Assembly: GCA_963678675.1 (NCBI GenBank)
Contig: OY783194.1
Location: forward strand, 21,120,278 to 21,184,277
Direction of reading: 5' to 3'
From: Xiphydria camelus
Taxonomy: Eukaryota; Arthropoda; Insecta; Hymenoptera; Xiphydriidae
Length of the DNA stretch: 64,000 nucleotides
The translations under genes and the position numbers were made by a program. The notes below the pieces were generated by a model. The model had not been told where the DNA came from. It did no database searches and saw only the letters and a list, made by a program, of their open reading frames with translations. Below are positions 42,864 to 54,188 of the stretch, piece by piece (positions within the stretch are counted from its first letter, which is position 1; each line of letters starts with the position of its first letter).

Positions 42864-43569
42864 GGGGGAACGCCACTGTGACGGCCCGAAAAATGACCGT
42901 TCTTCGTGAATTTTTTTAAAAGGATTAATAAATAGTTAAAGGGATGCGGTTTGTTGCATGCTATTACGTAGACTTTCAACTTCATTTATGTACATTTTTA
43001 TTTAAAAATATTGTAAATTGACAATGTTATTAACATGAATGTTACCCTCGAAAAAATGAATCGCCCTTGTCCCACGTGTTTCGGTATGAAGGATTATTAT
43101 CTGGAAAAAAAATTTTTTTTTTAAATATCTATAAGAATATGGCTATCGTTGTACGCAGGGTTTTTTTTCGCAAAATGCCGAAATATTGAAATTTTTCTTC
43201 GTTATTTTCGCAGTTTTTCGTATTCTAGCAGCTTGAAAAAATAGTAAAAATCAAAATTTCAAAAAACCCCTACGTACAACGCGATAGCTATATACTTATA
43301 GATATTAAAATTTTTTTTCTTTTTTCAGATAATCCTTCATACCGAAATACGTGGGACAATGGGGAGGGCGGTTCATTTTTTCCGAGGGTAACATTCATGT
43401 TAATAACATTGTCAGTTTGGAATATTTTTAAATAAAAATGTTTACAAATGAAGCTGAAAGTTTACTTAATAGCATGCAACAAACCGCATCCCTTTAACTA
43501 TTTATTAACCCTTTCAAAAAAATTCACGAAAAACGGTCATTTTTCGGGCCGTCACAGTGGCGTTCCCCC
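42864..43569. mobile_element. TTAA hairpin MITE, unit 8
   Basis: 706 bp, perfect termini. The centre reads A8T10 rather than A9T9, shared only with unit 11. Confidence 0.85.
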
Positions 43570-43817
43570 TTAATCTGATAGTTACCGCTATACTTAGAAA
43601 TAGTAAGTCTTCTTGTAGAGGGGAGAATGGCGAGTTCAAGAGATGACCGACCGGGGAAAGTTAATACCTGGCTTATCAGGTTTCGAGGATCGCTTCAACA
43701 TTCCATGCAGCCTGAACCCTCGTTATGACTAAGGCCGAACAACGGTACCCTTGCCCGCTAGATCCGGGACGCGGAAAATACCCAACGTAATCCCTTGTTC
43801 TAATACCAGTCACTCCT

Positions 43818-43969
43818 AGCCAATCAGGGCGCATCGTGTAAGTTTACGTCATCCTCATCCAGCCAATCCGGGCGTACCGCGTCAGCGCACGCTACCCCCA
43901 CCCACACACCGCCTTACAACTACTGTTAGATGTAAGATATATAAACCGCGACCAAATGCATGTTAGTCA
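43818..43969 (+). promoter_or_regulatory. Unit 9 F-box promoter
   Basis: Intact, consensus sequence. Confidence 0.6.
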
Positions 43970-44252
43970 ATGCATAACCGAAGTGTATCGCCGACCGTAC
44001 ACAGTGCAAGCGCTCTAGCTTTTATTCGGACGCTCATAATATCTCATACGCTCAGTCTCATATATTATCATCAGGGTAATCGATTCGCTGTACTTCGCGA
44101 CTTCATCCAAAAGTGTGTTTGTGTGTATAACCAAGTGAACAGTGCTTCGTCCAGCATAGAGTATCCCCAGTGAAGCACATTCAGAAACAAAATCACCGCC
44201 GGGCGATAGTGAGAGCTCTGTAGCACCAGGACGGCGCAGTCAACCAACGCCG

Positions 44253-45542
44253 ATGGAAATATCTCTACCCGCTAAGCCTGAGAGGGCTTTGACGAAACGA
44301 CAATTTCAGGCAGAGGCTGAACAGCGGCAATACTTCATGTTTTCCGACTACTACGCCTTGCTACGGATTTTCGAGTATCTCAACTTTCAGGACCTGCTGC
44401 GAGCGGCGAGAGTGTGTAGAATGTGGCGTGATCTCGCCGTGCATCCCTCGCTGTGGAGGACGGTGCGGATGAAGGGTAAGTGCGAGGTGACCGATTGGGA
44501 CGGATTTGCGAAGGCGTTGAAGAGGTGCGGCACGCGACACTTGGATCTGAGTGAGATGGTGGTCGAGGAGGCGGAGTCCGACGCTATCTCGGAGAAATTC
44601 GTATCCGTAATATCAAGGTTTACGAATCTCGTTAAGCTGGAGCTGTTCCAGTGCCCTGCAAACGTCATCGAAGAAGTGATCGAGAACTGCCCGCAGTTGG
44701 AGGTGTTGAGTGCAATGTCGATAGAGCCCTGCTCTTCTTTGAATTTGAGCTCCGCCGGAAATCTGAAACGCTGTCAGGAGCTAAAATTGAGGGCGATAAA
44801 CTGGATGTCCTTGGAGACGGGTCTCTCATCTTTGCAGACGCTGGCTCAGTTAACTCATTTTAGTCTGACGACTGTGGAAGAACTCTACGGGTTTGAACTT
44901 GACATTTTAGAATCGTTAACAACCCTGGAAACGCTTGAACTCGGAAAGTGTTCCTACCTTCATAAAGAATTCGGCACGCGGGTACTTCCGAAATTGCACA
45001 ATTTGAAACGTCTTAGACTGGAGAATGGATTATTCTTGTGCTGTACGTTCGAGATACTCGAGGGCGTGTCGAAGCTGAAAAATTTGAGTCAATTGGAATT
45101 AGTCAACTTCGAAGTGAAGAACGGCTTCGACAAATACTTGGCGAAATGCAAGAATATCAAAAGGCTACTGATAATACCGATTTATACATCGAATTATGCC
45201 ATGTCGAACAACATGATTCTCAGTGGCGTCATGGAGTTATCAAATAACTTAACGCACTTCGGCTGGGGTTTTGCCGACACGGGCGATTTTATACCGGTGT
45301 TAAAACCAATTCCGTACTTGAAGTCGATCGAGAATATAGAAGATGATAGTTTAGAGGAAGACGATCAGATGCTACCGAACCTGACGGATTCGCAAGTATA
45401 CATTTTGCGATTGTCTCAACTGCGGAAGCTTCTCCTCACCGCGTTGCCAAAGACGCGGTTCGAAACCTTGGAAATTCCCTTCGACACCAAGTGGCAGCAG
45501 ATTATTTCAGATTCTACCGCTCTCTCAGTAACCAAGAGATAG
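44253..45542 (+). CDS. F-box/leucine-rich-repeat protein, unit 9
   Basis: 429 residues, Met373, same protein as units 6-8, complete frame. No distinguishing residue. Confidence 0.9.
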   Translation: MEISLPAKPERALTKRQFQAEAEQRQYFMFSDYYALLRIFEYLNFQDLLRAARVCRMWRDLAVHPSLWRTVRMKGKCEVTDWDGFAKALKRCGTRHLDLSEMVVEEAESDAISEKFVSVISRFTNLVKLELFQCPANVIEEVIENCPQLEVLSAMSIEPCSSLNLSSAGNLKRCQELKLRAINWMSLETGLSSLQTLAQLTHFSLTTVEELYGFELDILESLTTLETLELGKCSYLHKEFGTRVLPKLHNLKRLRLENGLFLCCTFEILEGVSKLKNLSQLELVNFEVKNGFDKYLAKCKNIKRLLIIPIYTSNYAMSNNMILSGVMELSNNLTHFGWGFADTGDFIPVLKPIPYLKSIENIEDDSLEEDDQMLPNLTDSQVYILRLSQLRKLLLTALPKTRFETLEIPFDTKWQQIISDSTALSVTKR

Positions 45543-45608
45543 ATAAAGTAATCGCTAAAGAATTCAAGGAAGCGAACGATGCGAGATGATTAACATTTTC
45601 TTTTAATT

Positions 45609-46175
45609 TTATTCTGCCTCGTCATCGTCAAGGAGGTTCTTATCTAGTATATTCAACAAAAGTATCGTGTTTCCGTATATTATATTTATACACACGTCGA
45701 TATTGATGGCAGAAATAAGATCGTACGGTATTTGCATTCCCGACAGGAGCGACGCGATATCGCTAACGATTTGAGTCAATAAGTCTCTGGATATGACAAT
45801 TCGTAAAACCTAGTCTCTCATTATTACACGTACATTAGCTGTCATCCGACACTTTACCATGTCCCTAAATATTACGACACTGCCATTTGGCGTAATTGTA
45901 CGAAAAGGGGAAACAAAGATATCAAATTTCCTTAAAAAAAATTGCTCCCTCTTACGGTGGACGAAATTTGACACAACGGTTCATACCGCTCGATATTATT
46001 GCTATCTAAGTAAAGCACTAATTTAGAATTAATCCCATCATCGGTCACATAATGACAAGGCGAGCGGTCTATTTCGGCTAATCCAGGCTGCTAATGAGTT
46101 CGCTGCAGTCCCGCACCTTCCCGGAAAGGGCTAATTGCTGGACGAGTCGGAATAGATCGTTTTCCGCATACTTAA
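45609..46175 (-). pseudogene. Converging two-exon gene, unit 9, disabled
   Basis: As in unit 6. Confidence 0.6.
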
Positions 46176-46881
46176 GGGGGAACGCCACTGTGACGGCCCG
46201 AAAAATGACCGTTCTTCGTGAATTTTTTTAAAAGGATTAATAAATAGTTAAAGGGATGCGGTTTGTTGCATGCTATTACGTAGACTTTCAACTTCATTTA
46301 TGTACATTTTTATTTAAAAATATTGTAAATTGACAATGTTATTAACATGAATGTTACCCTCGAAAAAATGAATCGCCCTTGTCCCACGTGTTTCGGTATG
46401 AAGGATTATTATCTGGAAAAAAAAATTTTTTTTTAAATATCTATAAGAATATGGCTATCGTTGTACGCAGGGTTTTTTTTCGCAAAATGCCGAAATATTG
46501 AAATTTTTCTTCGTTATTTTCGCAGTTTTTCGTATTCTAGCAGCTTGAAAAAATAGTAAAAATCAAAATTTCAAAAAACCCCTACGTACAACGCGATAGC
46601 TATATACTTATAGATATTAAAATTTTTTTTCTTTTTTCAGATAATCCTTCATACCGAAATACGTGGGACAATGGGGAGGGCGGTTCATTTTTTCCGAGGG
46701 TAACATTCATGTTAATAACATTGTCAGTTTGGAATATTTTTAAATAAAAATGTTTACAAATGAAGCTGAAAGTTTACTTAATAGCATGCAACAAACCGCA
46801 TCCCTTTAACTATTTATTAACCCTTTCAAAAAAATTCACGAAAAACGGTCATTTTTCGGGCCGTCACAGTGGCGTTCCCCC
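46176..46881. mobile_element. TTAA hairpin MITE, unit 9
   Basis: 706 bp, perfect termini, centre A9T9; same as unit 6. Confidence 0.85.
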
Positions 46882-47129
46882 TTAATCTGATAGTTACCGC
46901 TATACTTAGAAATAGTAAGTCTTCTTGTAGAGGGGAGAATGGCGAGTTCAAGAGATGACCGACCGGGGAAAGTTAATACCTGGCTTATCAGGTTTCGAGG
47001 ATCGCTTCAACATTCCATGCAGCCTGAACCCTCGTTATGACTAAGGCCGAACAACGGTACCCTTGCCCGCTAGATCCGGGACGCGGAAAATACCCAACGT
47101 AATCCCTTGTTCTAATACCAGTCACTCCT

Positions 47130-47281
47130 AGCCAATCAGGGCGCATCGTGTAAGTTTACGTCATCCTCATCCAGCCAATCCGGGCGTACCGCGTCAGCGC
47201 ACGCTACCCCCACCCACACACCGCCTTACAACTACTGTTAGATGTAAGATATATAAACCGCGACCAAATGCATGTTAGTCA
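47130..47281 (+). promoter_or_regulatory. Unit 10 F-box promoter
   Basis: Intact, consensus sequence. Confidence 0.6.
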
Positions 47282-47564
47282 ATGCATAACCGAAGTGTAT
47301 CGCCGACCGTACACAGTGCAAGCGCTCTAGCTTTTATTCGGACGCTCATAATATCTCATACGCTCAGTCTCATATATTATCATCAGGGTAATCGATTCGC
47401 TGTACTTCGCGACTTCATCCAAAAGTGTGTTTGTGTGTATAACCAAGTGAACAGTGCTTCGTCCAGCATAGAGTATCCCCAGTGAAGCACATTCAGAAAC
47501 AAAATCACCGCCGGGCGATAGTGAGAGCTCTGTAGCACCAGGACGGCGCAGTCAACCAACGCCG

Positions 47565-48854
47565 ATGGAAATATCTCTACCCGCTAAGCCTGAGAGGGCT
47601 TTGACGAAACGACAATTTCAGGCAGAGGCTGAACAGCGGCAATACTTCATGTTTTCCGACTACTACGCCTTGCTACGGATTTTCGAGTATCTCAACTTTC
47701 AGGACCTGCTGCGAGCGGCGAGAGTGTGTAGAATGTGGCGTGATCTCGCCGTGCATCCCTCGCTGTGGAGGACGGTGCGGATGAAGGGTAAGTGCGAGGT
47801 GACCGATTGGGACGGATTTGCGAAGGCGTTGAAGAGGTGCGGCACGCGACACTTGGATCTGAGTGAGATGGTGGTCGAGGAGGCGGAGTCCGACGCTATC
47901 TCGGAGAAATTCGTATCCGTAATATCAAGGTTTACGAATCTCGTTAAGCTGGAGCTGTTCCAGTGCCCTGCAAACGTCATCGAAGAAGTGATCGAGAACT
48001 GCCCGCAGTTGGAGGTGTTGAGTGCAATGTCGATAGAGCCCTGCTCTTCTTTGAATTTGAGCTCCGCCGGAAATCTGAAACGCTGTCAGGAGCTAAAATT
48101 GAGGGCGATAAACTGGATGTCCTTGGAGACGGGTCTCTCATCTTTGCAGACGCTGGCTCAGTTAACTCATTTTAGTCTGACGACTGTGGAAGAACTCTAC
48201 GGGTTTGAACTTGACATTTTAGAATCGTTAACAACCCTGGAAACGCTTGAACTCGGAAAGTGTTCCTACCTTCATAAAGAATTCGGCACGCGGGTACTTC
48301 CGAAATTGCACAATTTGAAACGTCTTAGACTGGAGAATGGATTATTCTTGTGCTGTACGTTCGAGATACTCGAGGGCGTGTCGAAGCTGAAAAATTTGAG
48401 TCAATTGGAATTAGTCAACTTCGAAGTGAAGAACGGCTTCGACAAATACTTGGCGAAATGCAAGAATATCAAAAGGCTACTGATAATACCGATTTATACA
48501 TCGAATTATGCCATGTCGAACAACATGATTCTCAGTGGCGTCATGGAGTTATCAAATAACTTAACGCACTTCGGCTGGGGTTTTGCCGACACGGGCGATT
48601 TTATACCGGTGTTAAAACCAATTCCGTACTTGAAGTCGATCGAGAATATAGAAGATGATAGTTTAGAGGAAGACGATCAGATGCTACCGAACCTGACGGA
48701 TTCGCAAGTATACATTTTGCGATTGTCTCAACTGCGGAAGCTTCTCCTCACCGCGTTGCCAAAGACGCGGTTCGAAACCTTGGAAATTCCCTTCGACACC
48801 AAGTGGCAGCAGATTATTTCAGATTCTACCGCTCTCTCAGTAACCAAGAGATAG
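47565..48854 (+). CDS. F-box/leucine-rich-repeat protein, unit 10
   Basis: 429 residues, Met373, same protein as units 6-9. Its MITE shares the GTGAAGG variant with unit 7, which suggests that units 10-11 descend from units 7-8 as a block. Confidence 0.9.
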   Translation: MEISLPAKPERALTKRQFQAEAEQRQYFMFSDYYALLRIFEYLNFQDLLRAARVCRMWRDLAVHPSLWRTVRMKGKCEVTDWDGFAKALKRCGTRHLDLSEMVVEEAESDAISEKFVSVISRFTNLVKLELFQCPANVIEEVIENCPQLEVLSAMSIEPCSSLNLSSAGNLKRCQELKLRAINWMSLETGLSSLQTLAQLTHFSLTTVEELYGFELDILESLTTLETLELGKCSYLHKEFGTRVLPKLHNLKRLRLENGLFLCCTFEILEGVSKLKNLSQLELVNFEVKNGFDKYLAKCKNIKRLLIIPIYTSNYAMSNNMILSGVMELSNNLTHFGWGFADTGDFIPVLKPIPYLKSIENIEDDSLEEDDQMLPNLTDSQVYILRLSQLRKLLLTALPKTRFETLEIPFDTKWQQIISDSTALSVTKR

Positions 48855-48920
48855 ATAAAGTAATCGCTAAAGAATTCAAGGAAGCGAACGATGCGAGATG
48901 ATTAACATTTTCTTTTAATT

Positions 48921-49487
48921 TTATTCTGCCTCGTCATCGTCAAGGAGGTTCTTATCTAGTATATTCAACAAAAGTATCGTGTTTCCGTATATTATATTTA
49001 TACACACGTCGATATTGATGGCAGAAATAAGATCGTACGGTATTTGCATTCCCGACAGGAGCGACGCGATATCGCTAACGATTTGAGTCAATAAGTCTCT
49101 GGATATGACAATTCGTAAAACCTAGTCTCTCATTATTACACGTACATTAGCTGTCATCCGACACTTTACCATGTCCCTAAATATTACGACACTGCCATTT
49201 GGCGTAATTGTACGAAAAGGGGAAACAAAGATATCAAATTTCCTTAAAAAAAATTGCTCCCTCTTACGGTGGACGAAATTTGACACAACGGTTCATACCG
49301 CTCGATATTATTGCTATCTAAGTAAAGCACTAATTTAGAATTAATCCCATCATCGGTCACATAATGACAAGGCGAGCGGTCTATTTCGGCTAATCCAGGC
49401 TGCTAATGAGTTCGCTGCAGTCCCGCACCTTCCCGGAAAGGGCTAATTGCTGGACGAGTCGGAATAGATCGTTTTCCGCATACTTAA
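48921..49487 (-). pseudogene. Converging two-exon gene, unit 10, disabled
   Basis: As in unit 6. Confidence 0.6.
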
Positions 49488-50193
49488 GGGGGAACGCCAC
49501 TGTGAAGGCCCGAAAAATGACCGTTCTTCGTGAATTTTTTTAAAAGGATTAATAAATAGTTAAAGGGATGCGGTTTGTTGCATGCTATTACGTAGACTTT
49601 CAACTTCATTTATGTACATTTTTATTTAAAAATATTGTAAATTGACAATGTTATTAACATGAATGTTACCCTCGAAAAAATGAATCGCCCTTGTCCCACG
49701 TGTTTCGGTATGAAGGATTATTATCTGGAAAAAAAAATTTTTTTTTAAATATCTATAAGAATATGGCTATCGTTGTACGCAGGGTTTTTTTTCGCAAAAT
49801 GCCGAAATATTGAAATTTTTCTTCGTTATTTTCGCAGTTTTTCGTATTCTAGCAGCTTGAAAAAATAGTAAAAATCAAAATTTCAAAAAACCCCTACGTA
49901 CAACGCGATAGCTATATACTTATAGATATTAAAATTTTTTTTCTTTTTTCAGATAATCCTTCATACCGAAATACGTGGGACAATGGGGAGGGCGGTTCAT
50001 TTTTTCCGAGGGTAACATTCATGTTAATAACATTGTCAGTTTGGAATATTTTTAAATAAAAATGTTTACAAATGAAGCTGAAAGTTTACTTAATAGCATG
50101 CAACAAACCGCATCCCTTTAACTATTTATTAACCCTTTCAAAAAAATTCACGAAAAACGGTCATTTTTCGGGCCGTCACAGTGGCGTTCCCCC
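49488..50193. mobile_element. TTAA hairpin MITE, unit 10
   Basis: 706 bp, with the CACTGTGAAGG variant of unit 7; centre A9T9. Confidence 0.85.
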
Positions 50194-50441
50194 TTAATCT
50201 GATAGTTACCGCTATACTTAGAAATAGTAAGTCTTCTTGTAGAGGGGAGAATGGCGAGTTCAAGAGATGACCGACCGGGGAAAGTTAATACCTGGCTTAT
50301 CAGGTTTCGAGGATCGCTTCAACATTCCATGCAGCCTGAACCCTCGTTATGACTAAGGCCGAACAACGGTACCCTTGCCCGCTAGATCCGGGACGCGGAA
50401 AATACCCAACGTAATCCCTTGTTCTAATACCAGTCACTCCT

Positions 50442-50593
50442 AGCCAATCAGGGCGCATCGTGTAAGTTTACGTCATCCTCATCCAGCCAATCCGGGCGTA
50501 CCGCGTCAGCGCACGCTACCCCCACCCACACACCGCCTTACAACTACTGTTAGATGTAAGATATATAAACCGCGACCAAATGCATGTTAGTCA
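50442..50593 (+). promoter_or_regulatory. Unit 11 F-box promoter
   Basis: Intact, consensus sequence. Confidence 0.6.
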
Positions 50594-50876
50594 ATGCATA
50601 ACCGAAGTGTATCGCCGACCGTACACAGTGCAAGCGCTCTAGCTTTTATTCGGACGCTCATAATATCTCATACGCTCAGTCTCATATATTATCATCAGGG
50701 TAATCGATTCGCTGTACTTCGCGACTTCATCCAAAAGTGTGTTTGTGTGTATAACCAAGTGAACAGTGCTTCGTCCAGCATAGAGTATCCCCAGTGAAGC
50801 ACATTCAGAAACAAAATCACCGCCGGGCGATAGTGAGAGCTCTGTAGCACCAGGACGGCGCAGTCAACCAACGCCG

Positions 50877-52166
50877 ATGGAAATATCTCTACCCGCTAAG
50901 CCTGAGAGGGCTTTGACGAAACGACAATTTCAGGCAGAGGCTGAACAGCGGCAATACTTCATGTTTTCCGACTACTACGCCTTGCTACGGATTTTCGAGT
51001 ATCTCAACTTTCAGGACCTGCTGCGAGCGGCGAGAGTGTGTAGAATGTGGCGTGATCTCGCCGTGCATCCCTCGCTGTGGAGGACGGTGCGGATGAAGGG
51101 TAAGTGCGAGGTGACCGATTGGGACGGATTTGCGAAGGCGTTGAAGAGGTGCGGCACGCGACACTTGGATCTGAGTGAGATGGTGGTCGAGGAGGCGGAG
51201 TCCGACGCTATCTCGGAGAAATTCGTATCCGTAATATCAAGGTTTACGAATCTCGTTAAGCTGGAGCTGTTCCAGTGCCCTGCAAACGTCATCGAAGAAG
51301 TGATCGAGAACTGCCCGCAGTTGGAGGTGTTGAGTGCAATGTCGATAGAGCCCTGCTCTTCTTTGAATTTGAGCTCCGCCGGAAATCTGAAACGCTGTCA
51401 GGAGCTAAAATTGAGGGCGATAAACTGGATGTCCTTGGAGACGGGTCTCTCATCTTTGCAGACGCTGGCTCAGTTAACTCATTTTAGTCTGACGACTGTG
51501 GAAGAACTCTACGGGTTTGAACTTGACATTTTAGAATCGTTAACAACCCTGGAAACGCTTGAACTCGGAAAGTGTTCCTACCTTCATAAAGAATTCGGCA
51601 CGCGGGTACTTCCGAAATTGCACAATTTGAAACGTCTTAGACTGGAGAATGGATTATTCTTGTGCTGTACGTTCGAGATACTCGAGGGCGTGTCGAAGCT
51701 GAAAAATTTGAGTCAATTGGAATTAGTCAACTTCGAAGTGAAGAACGGCTTCGACAAATACTTGGCGAAATGCAAGAATATCAAAAGGCTACTGATAATA
51801 CCGATTTATACATCGAATTATGCCATGTCGAACAACATGATTCTCAGTGGCGTCATGGAGTTATCAAATAACTTAACGCACTTCGGCTGGGGTTTTGCCG
51901 ACACGGGCGATTTTATACCGGTGTTAAAACCAATTCCGTACTTGAAGTCGATCGAGAATATAGAAGATGATAGTTTAGAGGAAGACGATCAGATGCTACC
52001 GAACCTGACGGATTCGCAAGTATACATTTTGCGATTGTCTCAACTGCGGAAGCTTCTCCTCACCGCGTTGCCAAAGACGCGGTTCGAAACCTTGGAAATT
52101 CCCTTCGACACCAAGTGGCAGCAGATTATTTCAGATTCTACCGCTCTCTCAGTAACCAAGAGATAG
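50877..52166 (+). CDS. F-box/leucine-rich-repeat protein, unit 11
   Basis: 429 residues, Met373, same protein as units 6-10. It is followed by the A8T10 MITE variant that pairs this unit with unit 8. Confidence 0.9.
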   Translation: MEISLPAKPERALTKRQFQAEAEQRQYFMFSDYYALLRIFEYLNFQDLLRAARVCRMWRDLAVHPSLWRTVRMKGKCEVTDWDGFAKALKRCGTRHLDLSEMVVEEAESDAISEKFVSVISRFTNLVKLELFQCPANVIEEVIENCPQLEVLSAMSIEPCSSLNLSSAGNLKRCQELKLRAINWMSLETGLSSLQTLAQLTHFSLTTVEELYGFELDILESLTTLETLELGKCSYLHKEFGTRVLPKLHNLKRLRLENGLFLCCTFEILEGVSKLKNLSQLELVNFEVKNGFDKYLAKCKNIKRLLIIPIYTSNYAMSNNMILSGVMELSNNLTHFGWGFADTGDFIPVLKPIPYLKSIENIEDDSLEEDDQMLPNLTDSQVYILRLSQLRKLLLTALPKTRFETLEIPFDTKWQQIISDSTALSVTKR

Positions 52167-52232
52167 ATAAAGTAATCGCTAAAGAATTCAAGGAAGCGAA
52201 CGATGCGAGATGATTAACATTTTCTTTTAATT

Positions 52233-52799
52233 TTATTCTGCCTCGTCATCGTCAAGGAGGTTCTTATCTAGTATATTCAACAAAAGTATCGTGTTTCCGT
52301 ATATTATATTTATACACACGTCGATATTGATGGCAGAAATAAGATCGTACGGTATTTGCATTCCCGACAGGAGCGACGCGATATCGCTAACGATTTGAGT
52401 CAATAAGTCTCTGGATATGACAATTCGTAAAACCTAGTCTCTCATTATTACACGTACATTAGCTGTCATCCGACACTTTACCATGTCCCTAAATATTACG
52501 ACACTGCCATTTGGCGTAATTGTACGAAAAGGGGAAACAAAGATATCAAATTTCCTTAAAAAAAATTGCTCCCTCTTACGGTGGACGAAATTTGACACAA
52601 CGGTTCATACCGCTCGATATTATTGCTATCTAAGTAAAGCACTAATTTAGAATTAATCCCATCATCGGTCACATAATGACAAGGCGAGCGGTCTATTTCG
52701 GCTAATCCAGGCTGCTAATGAGTTCGCTGCAGTCCCGCACCTTCCCGGAAAGGGCTAATTGCTGGACGAGTCGGAATAGATCGTTTTCCGCATACTTAA
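52233..52799 (-). pseudogene. Converging two-exon gene, unit 11, disabled
   Basis: As in unit 6. Confidence 0.6.
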
Positions 52800-53505
52800 G
52801 GGGGAACGCCACTGTGACGGCCCGAAAAATGACCGTTCTTCGTGAATTTTTTTAAAAGGATTAATAAATAGTTAAAGGGATGCGGTTTGTTGCATGCTAT
52901 TACGTAGACTTTCAACTTCATTTATGTACATTTTTATTTAAAAATATTGTAAATTGACAATGTTATTAACATGAATGTTACCCTCGAAAAAATGAATCGC
53001 CCTTGTCCCACGTGTTTCGGTATGAAGGATTATTATCTGGAAAAAAAATTTTTTTTTTAAATATCTATAAGAATATGGCTATCGTTGTACGCAGGGTTTT
53101 TTTTCGCAAAATGCCGAAATATTGAAATTTTTCTTCGTTATTTTCGCAGTTTTTCGTATTCTAGCAGCTTGAAAAAATAGTAAAAATCAAAATTTCAAAA
53201 AACCCCTACGTACAACGCGATAGCTATATACTTATAGATATTAAAATTTTTTTTCTTTTTTCAGATAATCCTTCATACCGAAATACGTGGGACAATGGGG
53301 AGGGCGGTTCATTTTTTCCGAGGGTAACATTCATGTTAATAACATTGTCAGTTTGGAATATTTTTAAATAAAAATGTTTACAAATGAAGCTGAAAGTTTA
53401 CTTAATAGCATGCAACAAACCGCATCCCTTTAACTATTTATTAACCCTTTCAAAAAAATTCACGAAAAACGGTCATTTTTCGGGCCGTCACAGTGGCGTT
53501 CCCCC
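52800..53505. mobile_element. TTAA hairpin MITE, unit 11
   Basis: 706 bp, perfect termini, centre A8T10 as in unit 8. Confidence 0.85.
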
Positions 53506-53753
53506 TTAATCTGATAGTTACCGCTATACTTAGAAATAGTAAGTCTTCTTGTAGAGGGGAGAATGGCGAGTTCAAGAGATGACCGACCGGGGAAAGTTAA
53601 TACCTGGCTTATCAGGTTTCGAGGATCGCTTCAACATTCCATGCAGCCTGAACCCTCGTTATGACTAAGGCCGAACAACGGTACCCTTGCCCGCTAGATC
53701 CGGGACGCGGAAAATACCCAACGTAATCCCTTGTTCTAATACCAGTCACTCCT

Positions 53754-53905
53754 AGCCAATCAGGGCGCATCGTGTAAGTTTACGTCATCCTCATCCAGCC
53801 AATCCGGGCGTACCGCGTCAGCGCACGCTACCCCCACCCACACACCGCCTTACAACTACTGTTAGATGTAAGATATATAAACCGCGACCAAATGCATGTT
53901 AGTCA
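53754..53905 (+). promoter_or_regulatory. Unit 12 F-box promoter
   Basis: Intact, consensus sequence. Confidence 0.6.
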
Positions 53906-54188
53906 ATGCATAACCGAAGTGTATCGCCGACCGTACACAGTGCAAGCGCTCTAGCTTTTATTCGGACGCTCATAATATCTCATACGCTCAGTCTCATATA
54001 TTATCATCAGGGTAATCGATTCGCTGTACTTCGCGACTTCATCCAAAAGTGTGTTTGTGTGTATAACCAAGTGAACAGTGCTTCGTCCAGCATAGAGTAT
54101 CCCCAGTGAAGCACATTCAGAAACAAAATCACCGCCGGGCGATAGTGAGAGCTCTGTAGCACCAGGACGGCGCAGTCAACCAACGCCG

